Positions 1-6,870 of a DNA stretch of 11,066 nucleotides are shown here, one piece after another. Below the pieces are notes generated by a model that searched no databases, was not told the DNA's origin, and was given only the letters and a program-made list of their open reading frames with translations. Positions within the stretch are counted from its first letter, which is position 1, and each line of letters opens with the position of its first letter. A program made the translations under genes and the position numbers. This DNA comes from an uncultured Eubacteriales bacterium. Lineage in GTDB: Bacteria > Bacillota_A > Clostridia > Christensenellales > Aristaeellaceae. The stretch is from assembly GCA_900321945.1 (NCBI GenBank), contig ONXY01000067.1:1-11066 (forward strand), given 5' to 3'.

Positions 1-2298
1 GCGGCGGATCCGGAAATGAACGGGTTCGCGCTCGGCAGAATCATGGTGGACGCTTTCGTCGCTTTCTATGAGGATCCGGAATCCCCCGGCTTCGGACAGA
101 CGGGCACGCTGGCCGTGATTGACACGAAGAATTTCAGAGAACGCATGATGCCGGAAATCACGGAACTGGCGCGCATCATGGACAGCGAACTGACCACCGT
201 CGGGGAGAACAATCTGCTGCTGAACTTCCAGGACGAGTACAGAAGCCAGGCGGCGGCCTATGCCTTTGCGGACGAGGATCTGCTGGACATCGGCAGCTTC
301 GCGGAGCATCTGGGCATCTGCATGTCGGAGATCAGCAACGCCGGGGAGGTGGATATCAGCATCCTGCCAAACGCCTATACGGAAACCGCCGAAGCGATCA
401 AGCGGATTCTCGCGGATCAGGACGGCTCCGGGGACGACGTGCTCTACTTCAGGGCGACCCGGAACATGACGGTACCCGTTCCCTCCAAAGTCGCATATGC
501 CCGGAACGAAGAGGGCACGCTGGAACGGGCCGGACAGATGTCTCCTTCCGGGATGAGCATCTTTTTCGCACCGACAGGTTATTCCGCGATGCAGTATATG
601 CAGGCGATGGACGAAATGACGGCGACGGCGGAGGACGAAGGCGTGCGGGAGCTTCTTCGGGCCGCTGAAACCGTTTCGCTCCGGTTCATGATGACGACCG
701 CCGCGGGCATCCGGGTGAACGCCCTGCGGGATGAAGGCGAGGCAAACGTATACTACAGGACTGTCCGGGACAGCTGGAGGAAGTTCCGTGAACTGACCCG
801 CAGCGAAATCTATTATTTCATAGAATCGAAAAAGCTCGGCGGCCTTATCGATATCCAGTCGATGAGCGCGACGGACTGGAACGCCTACGCCGGACAGGCG
901 ATCGAATGGCTGAACGCCAATTCAGACGTGGACACAAACACATGGCTCGCTCTGCTTGTAGCCCAGCAGTCCGGCATGGCGCTCGACAGGAGCAGAACGA
1001 CGGCGGCCGCGGTGGACGTAAACGGAGACGGCGAAATGGACGCCGCCCGTGTAACGCTGCCCGTTCCGCTCAGCATGATCAGGGGCACGTCGATGACGGT
1101 CAGCTATGAAATCTTTGAAGACTTTCCGATGACGGTCGGCAAGATCCACGGGACGCCCGTTACGGAAGCGGCCATGCGGGAATACGGCGATTATCAGGAT
1201 ATGAACTACGCCGTTCAGGGCCTTTACACGGACGAAAGCTGCACCTTCGACATGGGCGTTACGCTGGACAGATGGTATGAGATTCTGGACGGGAACGGCG
1301 TGGGCCACATGATCGCTCTGTCGTCCGTGGACGGCACAAGGGCGAACGAACTCAAGATCCCCGTCAGAATTCAGTTCGACGAAGCGGACGAGGAGGGGGA
1401 TCCGGAAACGGCCGCCGGATATCTGATCTACAGGGACGGCGGGTTCATCGGGTTTCTGGACGCCTACGATTCCAGTCCGCTCATTTCCCTGAACAACAGG
1501 AAGTTTGACGGAGCCGCGGCCTATCCCGCGGCGGCGCTTGAACTCTTCCCCGGGTTCGACATCCTCCTGCCGCTTTATGATGACGAAGGAATCCGGTTCA
1601 GCCCGGAGCGGACCGAAAACCGCGGCATGAGACTGGTAATGACCGGTCTTGACGAAATCAGCGCGCTGCAGGATAAACCGCTTCAGATCAGCGCGGTCGC
1701 GACGGACATCTACGGATACGATCACGCAATCAACGACGTGATTGAGGCGGCCAGGGCGGAAGCCGCGAACGGGAACATACTCCGGAGCATTGAAAAAGCG
1801 GAGATCACGGTTCCCGAACTGACCTACAACAGGAGAAAGCAGACGCCGGAATTCGCCGTGACCGTGGCCGGCAAAGAACTGGTCAGAGATCAGGATTACA
1901 CCGTAATCGGCGAGGATCTGTTCAAAGCCGGAACGAACAGGTACGTCCTCGTCGGCACCGGCGATTACGTCGGCACCGCCGAGGCCTCGTGCACGCTGAC
2001 GCGGGCCGAATCCTCGGTGGCGGCGGAGAGCGGGGCCGCCCTGAGCGATATCGCGGAGGCGGATAAAGTGATCCTGACCGCGAACACCCCCGCGCATCCC
2101 GACAACATTTCATTCGACTTCTCCGGCACCGGGGAAAGCCTGCGGCAGTATCTGGAGACCGGCGACGACGGCCGGACCGTGGTGCTGAAGAAAGGAGCCA
2201 AGGCGGGCAAATACGTGATCACGGTCACTGTCAGCGGCGGAGCGGAAGATACCTACACGGACATTGAAGGTGAAAGCTTCACGGTTGAAGTGAAGTAA
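1..2298 (+). CDS. Probable clostripain-family (C11-like) surface protein, C-terminal part; 5' end outside window
   Basis: The frame is open from base 1 and runs 765 codons to TAA, so the ATG at 16 is probably internal and the gene starts upstream. The first ~220 residues resemble the part of clostripain-like peptidases that follows the catalytic core: an acidic segment with a 'DIGSFAEHLGI' stretch and 'SPSGMSIFFAP' near residue 185. The catalytic His/Cys region would lie off the left edge, so activity cannot be judged. Residues 339-347 (DVNGDGEMD) form a DxNxDGxxD loop typical of calcium binding. Residues ~595-672 look like the Ig-like repeat common in clostridial surface proteins (ITVPELTYNRR..., ending in a 'GTGDYVGTAE' strand), and a second beta-rich domain ends the protein. 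There is no LPXTG motif, S-layer repeat or C-terminal membrane helix, so secretion or non-covalent attachment is inferred. The family call is from remembered similarity; another large exported protein is possible. Confidence 0.6.
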   Translation, partial: AADPEMNGFALGRIMVDAFVAFYEDPESPGFGQTGTLAVIDTKNFRERMMPEITELARIMDSELTTVGENNLLLNFQDEYRSQAAAYAFADEDLLDIGSFAEHLGICMSEISNAGEVDISILPNAYTETAEAIKRILADQDGSGDDVLYFRATRNMTVPVPSKVAYARNEEGTLERAGQMSPSGMSIFFAPTGYSAMQYMQAMDEMTATAEDEGVRELLRAAETVSLRFMMTTAAGIRVNALRDEGEANVYYRTVRDSWRKFRELTRSEIYYFIESKKLGGLIDIQSMSATDWNAYAGQAIEWLNANSDVDTNTWLALLVAQQSGMALDRSRTTAAAVDVNGDGEMDAARVTLPVPLSMIRGTSMTVSYEIFEDFPMTVGKIHGTPVTEAAMREYGDYQDMNYAVQGLYTDESCTFDMGVTLDRWYEILDGNGVGHMIALSSVDGTRANELKIPVRIQFDEADEEGDPETAAGYLIYRDGGFIGFLDAYDSSPLISLNNRKFDGAAAYPAAALELFPGFDILLPLYDDEGIRFSPERTENRGMRLVMTGLDEISALQDKPLQISAVATDIYGYDHAINDVIEAARAEAANGNILRSIEKAEITVPELTYNRRKQTPEFAVTVAGKELVRDQDYTVIGEDLFKAGTNRYVLVGTGDYVGTAEASCTLTRAESSVAAESGAALSDIAEADKVILTANTPAHPDNISFDFSGTGESLRQYLETGDDGRTVVLKKGAKAGKYVITVTVSGGAEDTYTDIEGESFTVEVK

Positions 2299-2361
2299 TC
2301 CCGACCGATCCGAAAAAAAGAAAAAACGGTATACCTAAGGAACAGCCTAAGGCGAAAACGG

Positions 2362-2398
2362 CGCAGGGGGCGTCTGTAAAGCCCCCTGCGTTTTCTTT
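2362..2398 (+). terminator. Intrinsic terminator after the surface-protein gene
   Basis: A perfect 10-bp stem, CGCAGGGGGC at 2362-2371 and GCCCCCTGCG at 2381-2390, has a 9-nt loop and is followed by TTTTCTTT. It sits 63 bases after the stop codon. An AAAAC stretch just upstream means the hairpin could also work weakly in the other direction, but no minus-strand gene points into it. Confidence 0.9.
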
Positions 2399-2486
2399 GC
2401 AGGCGCGGAAGAATCCCCGCGGGAGTATGGGCCGAAGCGGAGGGAAAGACCGCCGCGCGGCCCCGGCCAGCCGGGATCCATCCGCA

Positions 2487-2527
2487 GGGATGCATTTCGG
2501 TTGCTCCTGAGTGCATCCCGGGAGCAA
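2487..2527. repeat. Two interleaved inverted repeats (pseudoknot or alternative-hairpin topology)
   Basis: GGGATGCA (2487-2494) is complementary to TGCATCCC (2512-2519), and TTGCTCC (2501-2507) is complementary to GGAGCAA (2521-2527). The arms alternate A-B-A'-B', so as RNA they could form a pseudoknot or two mutually exclusive hairpins; as DNA they could be protein sites. They lie after the terminator and just upstream of the candidate promoter for the flavoprotein genes. The rest of 2299-2609 holds no gene that I can support. Confidence 0.5.
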
Positions 2528-2532
2528 AAGGG

Positions 2533-2560
2533 TTGCGTTTCCGACGGATATCCGTATGAT
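2533..2560 (+). promoter_or_regulatory. Candidate sigma-A promoter with palindromic operator for the flavoprotein pair
   Basis: TTGCGT (2533-2538) and TATGAT (2555-2560) are separated by 16 bp; the -10 matches the consensus at 5 of 6 bases, the -35 at 3 of 6. The spacer contains ACGGATATCCGT (2544-2555), a perfect 12-bp palindrome that touches the -10. A protein bound there would block polymerase, so repression is inferred. Transcription would start near 2567, about 43 bases before the first flavoprotein ATG. Confidence 0.45.
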
Positions 2561-2609
2561 TTGCTCAGCGGCCGCACGACGCCGCAAGATAACGGAAGGA
2601 AGGCGGAAC

Positions 2610-3098
2610 ATGAAAATCATCGTACATGATCTCGGGAAGGAACAGAACGAAAGGCTGCTGGCCTCCGCGGATCAGGTGATCTGCGCGGACGGGCGGTACG
2701 CCCCCTGCCAGGGCTGTTTCAAATGCTGGACAAAGCATCCCGCGGCCTGCGCCATCAGGGACGCGCTGCACCAGGCCTGCAGGGCGCTCGGAGCGGCCGA
2801 CGATCTTGTCATTATCACCGAAAACCTGTACGGCGGATACAGCGCGGCGGTCAAGAACCTGCTGGACAGAAGCATCGGAACCTCCACCCCTTTCAGCACA
2901 TACCGGGGAGGACAGATGCACCACACGCTCCGGTACGGAAAGCGGAACAGCCTGCGCGTGATCGTCTACGGGGATATCAGCGACGCGGAGAAGAACACCC
3001 TGAAACTGATGGCGGAGCGCAACGCGGTCAACATGGGTTTCAGGGAGCACAGCGCTGTATTCTGCGCGGACGCGGAAGAAGCGGGAGGAATGGCATAA
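2610..3098 (+). CDS. Flavodoxin-like NAD(P)H-dependent FMN reductase with Cys motif
   Basis: A 162-residue flavodoxin-fold protein. Residues 33-40 (CQGCFKCW) followed by C47 form the C-x2-C-x2-C pattern seen in iron-sulfur flavoproteins and related FMN reductases; in that family these cysteines can hold an Fe-S cluster, but I cannot show that here. 'LVIITENLYGGYSAAVKNLLDRS' at residues 66-88 is the usual strand and loop around the flavin. The N-terminus (MKIIVHDLG) lacks the classic 'NGSPR' phosphate loop of the family, which is somewhat degenerate. The chosen ATG follows GGAAGG; an upstream in-frame ATG at 2511 would add residues unlike the family and lies before the candidate promoter. The stop overlaps the next gene's start (TAATG), so the two are translationally coupled. 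The electron acceptor is unknown. Confidence 0.75.
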   Translation: MKIIVHDLGKEQNERLLASADQVICADGRYAPCQGCFKCWTKHPAACAIRDALHQACRALGAADDLVIITENLYGGYSAAVKNLLDRSIGTSTPFSTYRGGQMHHTLRYGKRNSLRVIVYGDISDAEKNTLKLMAERNAVNMGFREHSAVFCADAEEAGGMA

Positions 3099-3868
3099 TG
3101 GAAAAAACGGTACTGATCAACTGCAGTCCGAAGAAGAAACTGAGCGTTTCGGGATTTCTCATGAGATGCGCCGGGCTGATGATCCGGGGAGAAAAGGAAT
3201 ATCTGCAGCCGAGGACGCCGGGCGACAGAAAGGCCGTTCTGCAGGCGCTGAAGACGGCCGGAAAAGTGGTCTTCGTCACTCCGCTGTACGTCGACAGCCT
3301 TCCCTCCCATATCCTGACGCTGATGAAGGAAATGGAAACGTTCTGCCGGGAAAACGGCCTCCGGCTGAAGGTTTACGCGATCGCCAACAACGGCTTCATC
3401 GAAGGGAAGCAGAACGAACCGCTGATGCGCGTGCTGGAAAACTTCTGCGCGCGAAGCGGGCTGGAATGGAGCGGAGGGATCGGAATCGGCGGTGGCGTCA
3501 TGCTGAACGTGGAACGGATCATGATCGCCGTGACGGGCGGACTGACGGCGCTGAACATGATCCTCCGGGGCGTTCAGGGGGAGAATATCACGGAACCGCT
3601 CCGGTCCTTCGGAACCGGCGCTCTGGAGCTGCTGCTTCTGGCCTGCGGGATCATCTTCCTTACCGTCCGGCTGGCGCTGCACGTCAATAAAGGTACGGAC
3701 GCGGGAAAACAGTATACCCGTATCATGCTGCCTTCCTTTATCTTCATCCTGTTTGCCGATATTTTCTTTACAATCGTATCCGTACTTCAGGGCGGGGTCT
3801 TCCGCGGATGGTTTTCCCGGTTTAAACCGGACGCCGGATGCGGTATAATAGCGGAAAAGGAGACATGA
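3098..3868 (+). CDS. Flavodoxin-family oxidoreductase with two-helix C-terminal membrane tail
   Basis: A 256-residue protein whose ATG shares one base with the preceding stop. Residues 1-137 are flavodoxin-like: 'LINCSPKKK' (6-14) is the FMN phosphate loop and 'VVFVTPLYVDSLPSHIL' (57-73) the second flavin-contacting segment typical of NADPH-dependent FMN reductases. 'GLEWSGGIGIGGG' (121-133) is also familiar from this class. The C-terminal part holds two hydrophobic stretches, about 175-196 and 210-232, likely membrane helices that would tether the flavin domain to the inner face of the membrane. It is co-transcribed with the upstream flavoprotein, suggesting a heterodimer or redox relay (inference). 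The last ~50 bases of the gene contain the promoter of the next gene. Substrate unknown. Confidence 0.75.
   Translation: MEKTVLINCSPKKKLSVSGFLMRCAGLMIRGEKEYLQPRTPGDRKAVLQALKTAGKVVFVTPLYVDSLPSHILTLMKEMETFCRENGLRLKVYAIANNGFIEGKQNEPLMRVLENFCARSGLEWSGGIGIGGGVMLNVERIMIAVTGGLTALNMILRGVQGENITEPLRSFGTGALELLLLACGIIFLTVRLALHVNKGTDAGKQYTRIMLPSFIFILFADIFFTIVSVLQGGVFRGWFSRFKPDAGCGIIAEKET
3817..3849 (+). promoter_or_regulatory. Promoter of the LytTR-DUF3021 operon with 14-bp palindromic operator
   Basis: A perfect TATAAT at 3844-3849 lies 17 bp after TTTAAA (3821-3826; 4 of 6 -35 matches). The -35 is the centre of CCGGTTTAAACCGG (3817-3830), a perfect palindrome. All of this is inside the 3' end of the flavoprotein gene. 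Start of transcription would be near 3856, about 37 bases before the LytTR ATG. Occupancy of the palindrome would control the promoter; LytTR proteins often regulate their own operon, but their usual sites are direct repeats, so the binding protein is not certain. Confidence 0.65.
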
Positions 3869-3892
3869 AACGCGGAAGAGAGGAGTATCGTC

Positions 3893-4330
3893 ATGCGGGT
3901 CCGGTTTGAACAGGTGGATGAAAAGGAAAAGGAACAGGCGCTGATCCGCGCGGTTGAAAAAACGCCGGACATCCTCAGCGCGATGGATCTGCTTGAGAAC
4001 GGTTCCGGCGGCGTAACGGTCATGAAGGACAGAAGCACCTACTTCTGCAAGCTGACGCAGATCTACTATATCGAGTCCGTGGACAAGCGCACGTACGTCT
4101 ATACAAAAAACGACTGCTTCGAAAGCAGGGACCGTCTGTACGAGATGGAAGAGAAGCTGGGGAAGTATTATGTGCGCATCTCCAGGTCCATGATCGTGAA
4201 CCTGCGGAAAATCCGGAACGTCCGCGCGGAACCGGGCGGAAGAATGGCGGCCGTCCTCCTGAACGACGAGCGCGTGATTATCTCCAGAAGCTATGTCAAA
4301 GAGATCAAAAGGAGGCTCGGAATACAGTGA
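3893..4330 (+). CDS. LytTR-domain transcriptional regulator
   Basis: A 145-residue DNA-binding protein without a receiver domain. The LytTR domain spans about residues 45-143: 'IYYIESVDKRTYVYT' (57-71), 'YVRISRSMIVNLRKI' (93-107) and 'VIISRSYVKEIKRRLG' (128-143) are the three recognisable conserved segments. The first ~40 residues are a charged N-terminal extension typical of the short LytTR regulators that pair with DUF3021 membrane proteins. AGGAG at 3881-3885 sits 7 bases before the ATG. The stop overlaps the GTG start of the DUF3021 gene by four bases. In characterised LytTR-membrane-protein pairs (LytTR regulatory systems) the membrane protein restrains the regulator; applying that here is inference. 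Confidence 0.9.
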   Translation: MRVRFEQVDEKEKEQALIRAVEKTPDILSAMDLLENGSGGVTVMKDRSTYFCKLTQIYYIESVDKRTYVYTKNDCFESRDRLYEMEEKLGKYYVRISRSMIVNLRKIRNVRAEPGGRMAAVLLNDERVIISRSYVKEIKRRLGIQ

Positions 4331-4755
4331 ACATCGCGAAAAAGCTGTTTGTTCAGAGCATGATCATCTCCACGTCCATCCTGTTTCTGAACGGGATCAA
4401 CGCCGTGATTCAGCACTTTGCCGGAAACGATATGATTCTTCTGTGGTATCATCCCGCAGCCATCATCCTGACCGGTATACTCTGCGCGCTGCCGACCGTG
4501 CTGCTGCAGAACAGCGATCAGTGGAACCGAAAGACGCTTCTGATCAGAGTTTCCGCGCACTGCCTGACGCTCTACGCGGCGGTGGCCGGAACGGGCCGGC
4601 TGCTCGGATGGTATGCCGACGCGGAGAGCTTCGCCGCAGTGAGCGTGGTCTTTTTTGCCGTTTACGCGTTTGTCTGGCTTGCCAGCCACTGGCTGGACAA
4701 ACAGGACGAAAAAAAGATCAATCAGGCTCTGGACGGGATCCGCGACAGCGAATGA
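4327..4755 (+). CDS. DUF3021 four-helix membrane protein, partner of LytTR regulator
   Basis: A 142-residue integral membrane protein with four hydrophobic segments at about residues 8-26, 38-58, 72-95 and 102-122 and a charged cytoplasmic tail (DKQDEKKINQ). This size and layout match the DUF3021 family, which is usually encoded right after a LytTR regulator. It starts with GTG in the GTGA overlap with the upstream stop, so its translation depends on the regulator's. The role is probably to sense a membrane signal or hold the regulator inactive (inference from family context). The stop is only 4 bases from the stop of the convergent acetyltransferase gene and I see no terminator between them, so transcripts from both sides likely overlap. 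Confidence 0.85.
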   Translation: MNIAKKLFVQSMIISTSILFLNGINAVIQHFAGNDMILLWYHPAAIILTGILCALPTVLLQNSDQWNRKTLLIRVSAHCLTLYAAVAGTGRLLGWYADAESFAAVSVVFFAVYAFVWLASHWLDKQDEKKINQALDGIRDSE

Positions 4756-4759
4756 AGGA

Positions 4760-5278
4760 TCAGGCGGGAGCGTTCGGCGCTTCAATCTGCAGTTCCCGGC
4801 AGTTCCAGGTTTCCCCGAGGATCTGAAAGCATTCCGGCTTTTCCCGCGGCGCATCCCGGAATCCCGCGGCTTTATAGCAGTAATACGCGGCGGGATTGTT
4901 CTCGAAAACCCCCAGCGTAACCTTTTCCGCCTTCAGCACAAAGAAAGCCATATTCAGCGCGAGACCGAGCATTTCCTTTCCAAGGCCCTGCCCGCGCTTT
5001 GACGGGTCGACAATCACAAAACCGAACCGGAGAACCGTTTTCCGTTCATCTGTGAACCGCAGGGTCAGATGACCGGCGATTCCGTTCTCATCAAACGCGG
5101 TCATGGGATAAAACCAGTCCGTGTCCGCCAGTTCACCGTACCGGCGGATGATATCCTCCGGTGTTACGGGATAACGGTCATACCTGTCCGCGCACCACTG
5201 TCTGAAGGCGTATTCATCCCCGACCCAGGACGCGATGGCAGCGGCATCCCCGCAATTGTAAGGCCTGAGCTTCAGCAT
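4760..5278 (-). CDS. GNAT-family (RimJ/RimL-like) N-acetyltransferase
   Basis: A 172-residue acetyltransferase using acetyl-CoA to acetylate an amine on an unknown substrate. 'LRFGFVIVDPSKRGQGLGKEML' (83-104) is motif A, with the pyrophosphate-binding RGQGLG loop at 95-100; 'VTLGVFENNPAAYYCYKAAGFRD' (120-142) is the motif B region ending in the usual 'YKAAGF'. N-terminal 'LKLRPYNCGDAAAIASWV' is the standard first helix of the family. A GGAAAGGAAG purine tract precedes the start by about 8 bases. The gene is convergent with the DUF3021 gene and lies downstream of an acetyltransferase relic on the same strand. I see no strong promoter of its own, so it may be read from the DUF4317 promoter. Confidence 0.9.
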   Translation of the reverse strand: MLKLRPYNCGDAAAIASWVGDEYAFRQWCADRYDRYPVTPEDIIRRYGELADTDWFYPMTAFDENGIAGHLTLRFTDERKTVLRFGFVIVDPSKRGQGLGKEMLGLALNMAFFVLKAEKVTLGVFENNPAAYYCYKAAGFRDAPREKPECFQILGETWNCRELQIEAPNAPA

Positions 5279-5302
5279 TCCGCTTTCTTCCTTTCCCCGG
5301 CG

Positions 5303-5404
5303 TCAGGAAACACGCCGGCCGGACTGTCCGCAGTCACCGATGAATTCGCCCGTCTCCTTCAGCGCGACTGTCCACAGGCCGAAACCGTACTTTTCGCAGC
5401 TGTC
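5303..5404 (-). pseudogene. Relic of a second GNAT acetyltransferase (about 33 codons)
   Basis: Read on the minus strand, this stretch encodes DSCEKYGFGLWTVALKETG followed by EFIGDCGQSGRRVS and a stop. 'YGFGLW-V-LKETGEFIGDCG' is the hallmark central segment of RimL-type GNAT enzymes, where it normally continues with 'L' and a further ~90 residues. Here it has no start codon, no motif A, and a premature TGA. It does not resemble the equivalent part of the intact neighbour (DWFYPMTAFDENGIAGHLTL), so it is not a duplication of that gene but a fragment of a different family member. It lies in the same frame as the DUF4317 gene, eleven codons past that gene's TAA. It is most simply the remains of a deleted gene. 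Confidence 0.7.
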
Positions 5405-5434
5405 CGATCCGCGGGGGACAGCCGGATGAGCGCC

Positions 5435-6583
5435 TTATTTTTTTGCGAATACGGGCTGGCCGTTTACCGCGATATCTCCGTCGATCGGTATCAGCAGATA
5501 ACTGCGGCCGTCGATCACGCGCGTTTCGAGAAGATCGGCCTGCCTGGGATCCACCTTGATCGAAACGCTGGGAAGCTCCACCCTGAACTGTTTGGGCGCG
5601 ACGACGTTGACCGCGGGCAGAACGGCGCCCGCGCCGAAGGTTTTGTCAAAACCGTCCCGGAACGCCTCAACCCGTTCGGGAGAGACTCCTCCGTCGGCGA
5701 GCACCCGGGCGACGTCCTGCTTGGAGAGCATCAGCGGCTCAGCGTCCCTGTCCTGCTCCTCGATCAGGCCGGAAACGACGCCGTGCATTTCCTGCACCAC
5801 GTCCAGGGAACACTCCGTGCCCAGCGTCTGAGCAAGCAGCGACTGAAACGCTTCGGTCTGTTCCGACGCAGGCATTTCAGCCTCGACGCCGAACGCGGCT
5901 TTCAGAAAGGCCGCGTGCGCATCGCTGCAGTCTTTGCTGAAGAAAAGCATGGTACTGACGTCCGCCGCGCCGCCTTCATACAGCGGAAAGAGGAATCCGA
6001 GCGCCGGAGCGCAGGCCAGCCATTCGGACGCGCGCTCATGGAAAAGACTTTCGGAAGGAACGTATCTCAGCGCCGGCTTGTCCTGCTTCACGGGACAGAC
6101 GGCACAGATGAGATAACGGAAGGCACGGTCAGAATTCTCATAATCGATCTCTCCGTTACCATCCCGTTTCCGGACGTCCAGATCATCGTACAGCATCAGA
6201 ATCAGCCAGTTCGCAGCTGTCTGCGCATCCTCAACGGACTGCATATCGGGGTGCTCGGCACGGATTCCGTCGATCAGCCTGGCGAAGAGGTTCTGAACGG
6301 CCGCTTCGTCTTTCATCGCGGTATCCCGCACCCGAAGGAGCAGGTCATCGCTTTCCGCGGGGAAAGCAATGGGGGTGAGCGTCTGCCCGATCTGGCCGGA
6401 AAGGACTTTTTTAAAGATGGACATATACGCTTCGTTTTCCCGCTCATACAGCGACGCGACAGGAATTTCAAAACTTGCGACCGGATTTCCGATATGATCG
6501 GTATAACAGCCGCAGATCAGCGAAGGAAAGCGTTTATCAGGATTCAGCCGCCTTTTGATTTCGGCCAGATCTCTCTGGTTCAT
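5435..6583 (-). CDS. DUF4317 family protein
   Basis: A 382-residue soluble protein recognised by its N-terminus: 'MNQRDLAEIKRRLNPDK' followed by a 'CGCYTD' element and 'NPVASFEIPV' is characteristic of DUF4317, a family found mainly in Clostridia and of unknown function. Full family length appears present, with no signal peptide or membrane segment. The C-terminus ends with short beta-strand-like segments (RSYLLIPIDGDIAVNGQPVF). An AAAGGAA ribosome site precedes the ATG. Neighbours (HD phosphohydrolase, acetyltransferase) give no functional clue. I see no convincing terminator after its stop: a GCTGTCC/GGACAGC stem at 5399-5422 lacks a U tract on this strand. Transcripts may run into the acetyltransferase gene. 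Confidence 0.85.
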   Translation of the reverse strand: MNQRDLAEIKRRLNPDKRFPSLICGCYTDHIGNPVASFEIPVASLYERENEAYMSIFKKVLSGQIGQTLTPIAFPAESDDLLLRVRDTAMKDEAAVQNLFARLIDGIRAEHPDMQSVEDAQTAANWLILMLYDDLDVRKRDGNGEIDYENSDRAFRYLICAVCPVKQDKPALRYVPSESLFHERASEWLACAPALGFLFPLYEGGAADVSTMLFFSKDCSDAHAAFLKAAFGVEAEMPASEQTEAFQSLLAQTLGTECSLDVVQEMHGVVSGLIEEQDRDAEPLMLSKQDVARVLADGGVSPERVEAFRDGFDKTFGAGAVLPAVNVVAPKQFRVELPSVSIKVDPRQADLLETRVIDGRSYLLIPIDGDIAVNGQPVFAKK

Positions 6584-6870
6584 TATCGGAATGTTCCTTT
6601 CATCTTTCTTTCTCCGCGGCGGTAAATCATCCGCGGGCGCCGTTTTTTTCTACCCGGAACCGCCCCGGCATAAGCGGCGCGAAACACATTTTACCACCGA
6701 CAGCCGGTTCCGCGCAACGACAAACAGCCCGTGCCGGGAACGAAACAGCCGGAAGCCTTTTCCTCAGCCGTCCCGGATCCTGTGGAAAAATGTAATCCGA
6801 TATGATAAACTCAAAAGCACGGAAAGCGATTCAGAACCGCCTGCCGCGGCGGGGAAGGAGAAGACGCCGC
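6584..6870. other. Divergent intergenic region between DUF4317 and HD genes
   Basis: Holds 287 bases without a gene. A weak minus-strand promoter is possible: TAAAAT (complement of 6688-6693) with TTGCGC (complement of 6712-6717) 18 bp upstream. For the plus strand, TATGAT at 6801-6806 is a reasonable -10 without a good -35. CGGCG (6617-6621) and CGCCG (6638-6642) followed by seven T (6643-6649) form a terminator-like element facing rightward, antisense to the DUF4317 leader. Four CAGCC-type motifs begin at 6701, 6725, 6746 and 6765. Confidence 0.35.

Noticed and set aside
922..2097. Long minus-strand open frame of 391 codons opposite the surface-protein gene
   Set aside because: It is the complement shadow of a GC-rich coding sequence; the encoded protein is Arg/His/Val-rich with no recognisable domain, and the plus-strand frame has clear family features.
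2334..2352. Direct repeat CCTAAGG twice, 12 bases apart
   Set aside because: Short and close to the terminator; no target-site, element or promoter structure goes with it.
5399..5422. GCTGTCC/GGACAGC stem downstream of DUF4317, considered as a terminator
   Set aside because: No U tract follows on the minus strand; on the plus strand the T run is 13 or more bases away and no plus-strand gene ends here.
5069..6625. 518-codon plus-strand open frame opposite DUF4317
   Set aside because: Shadow frame; the minus strand carries a recognisable DUF4317 protein with a ribosome binding site and the GNAT gene, while the plus-strand product has no domain.
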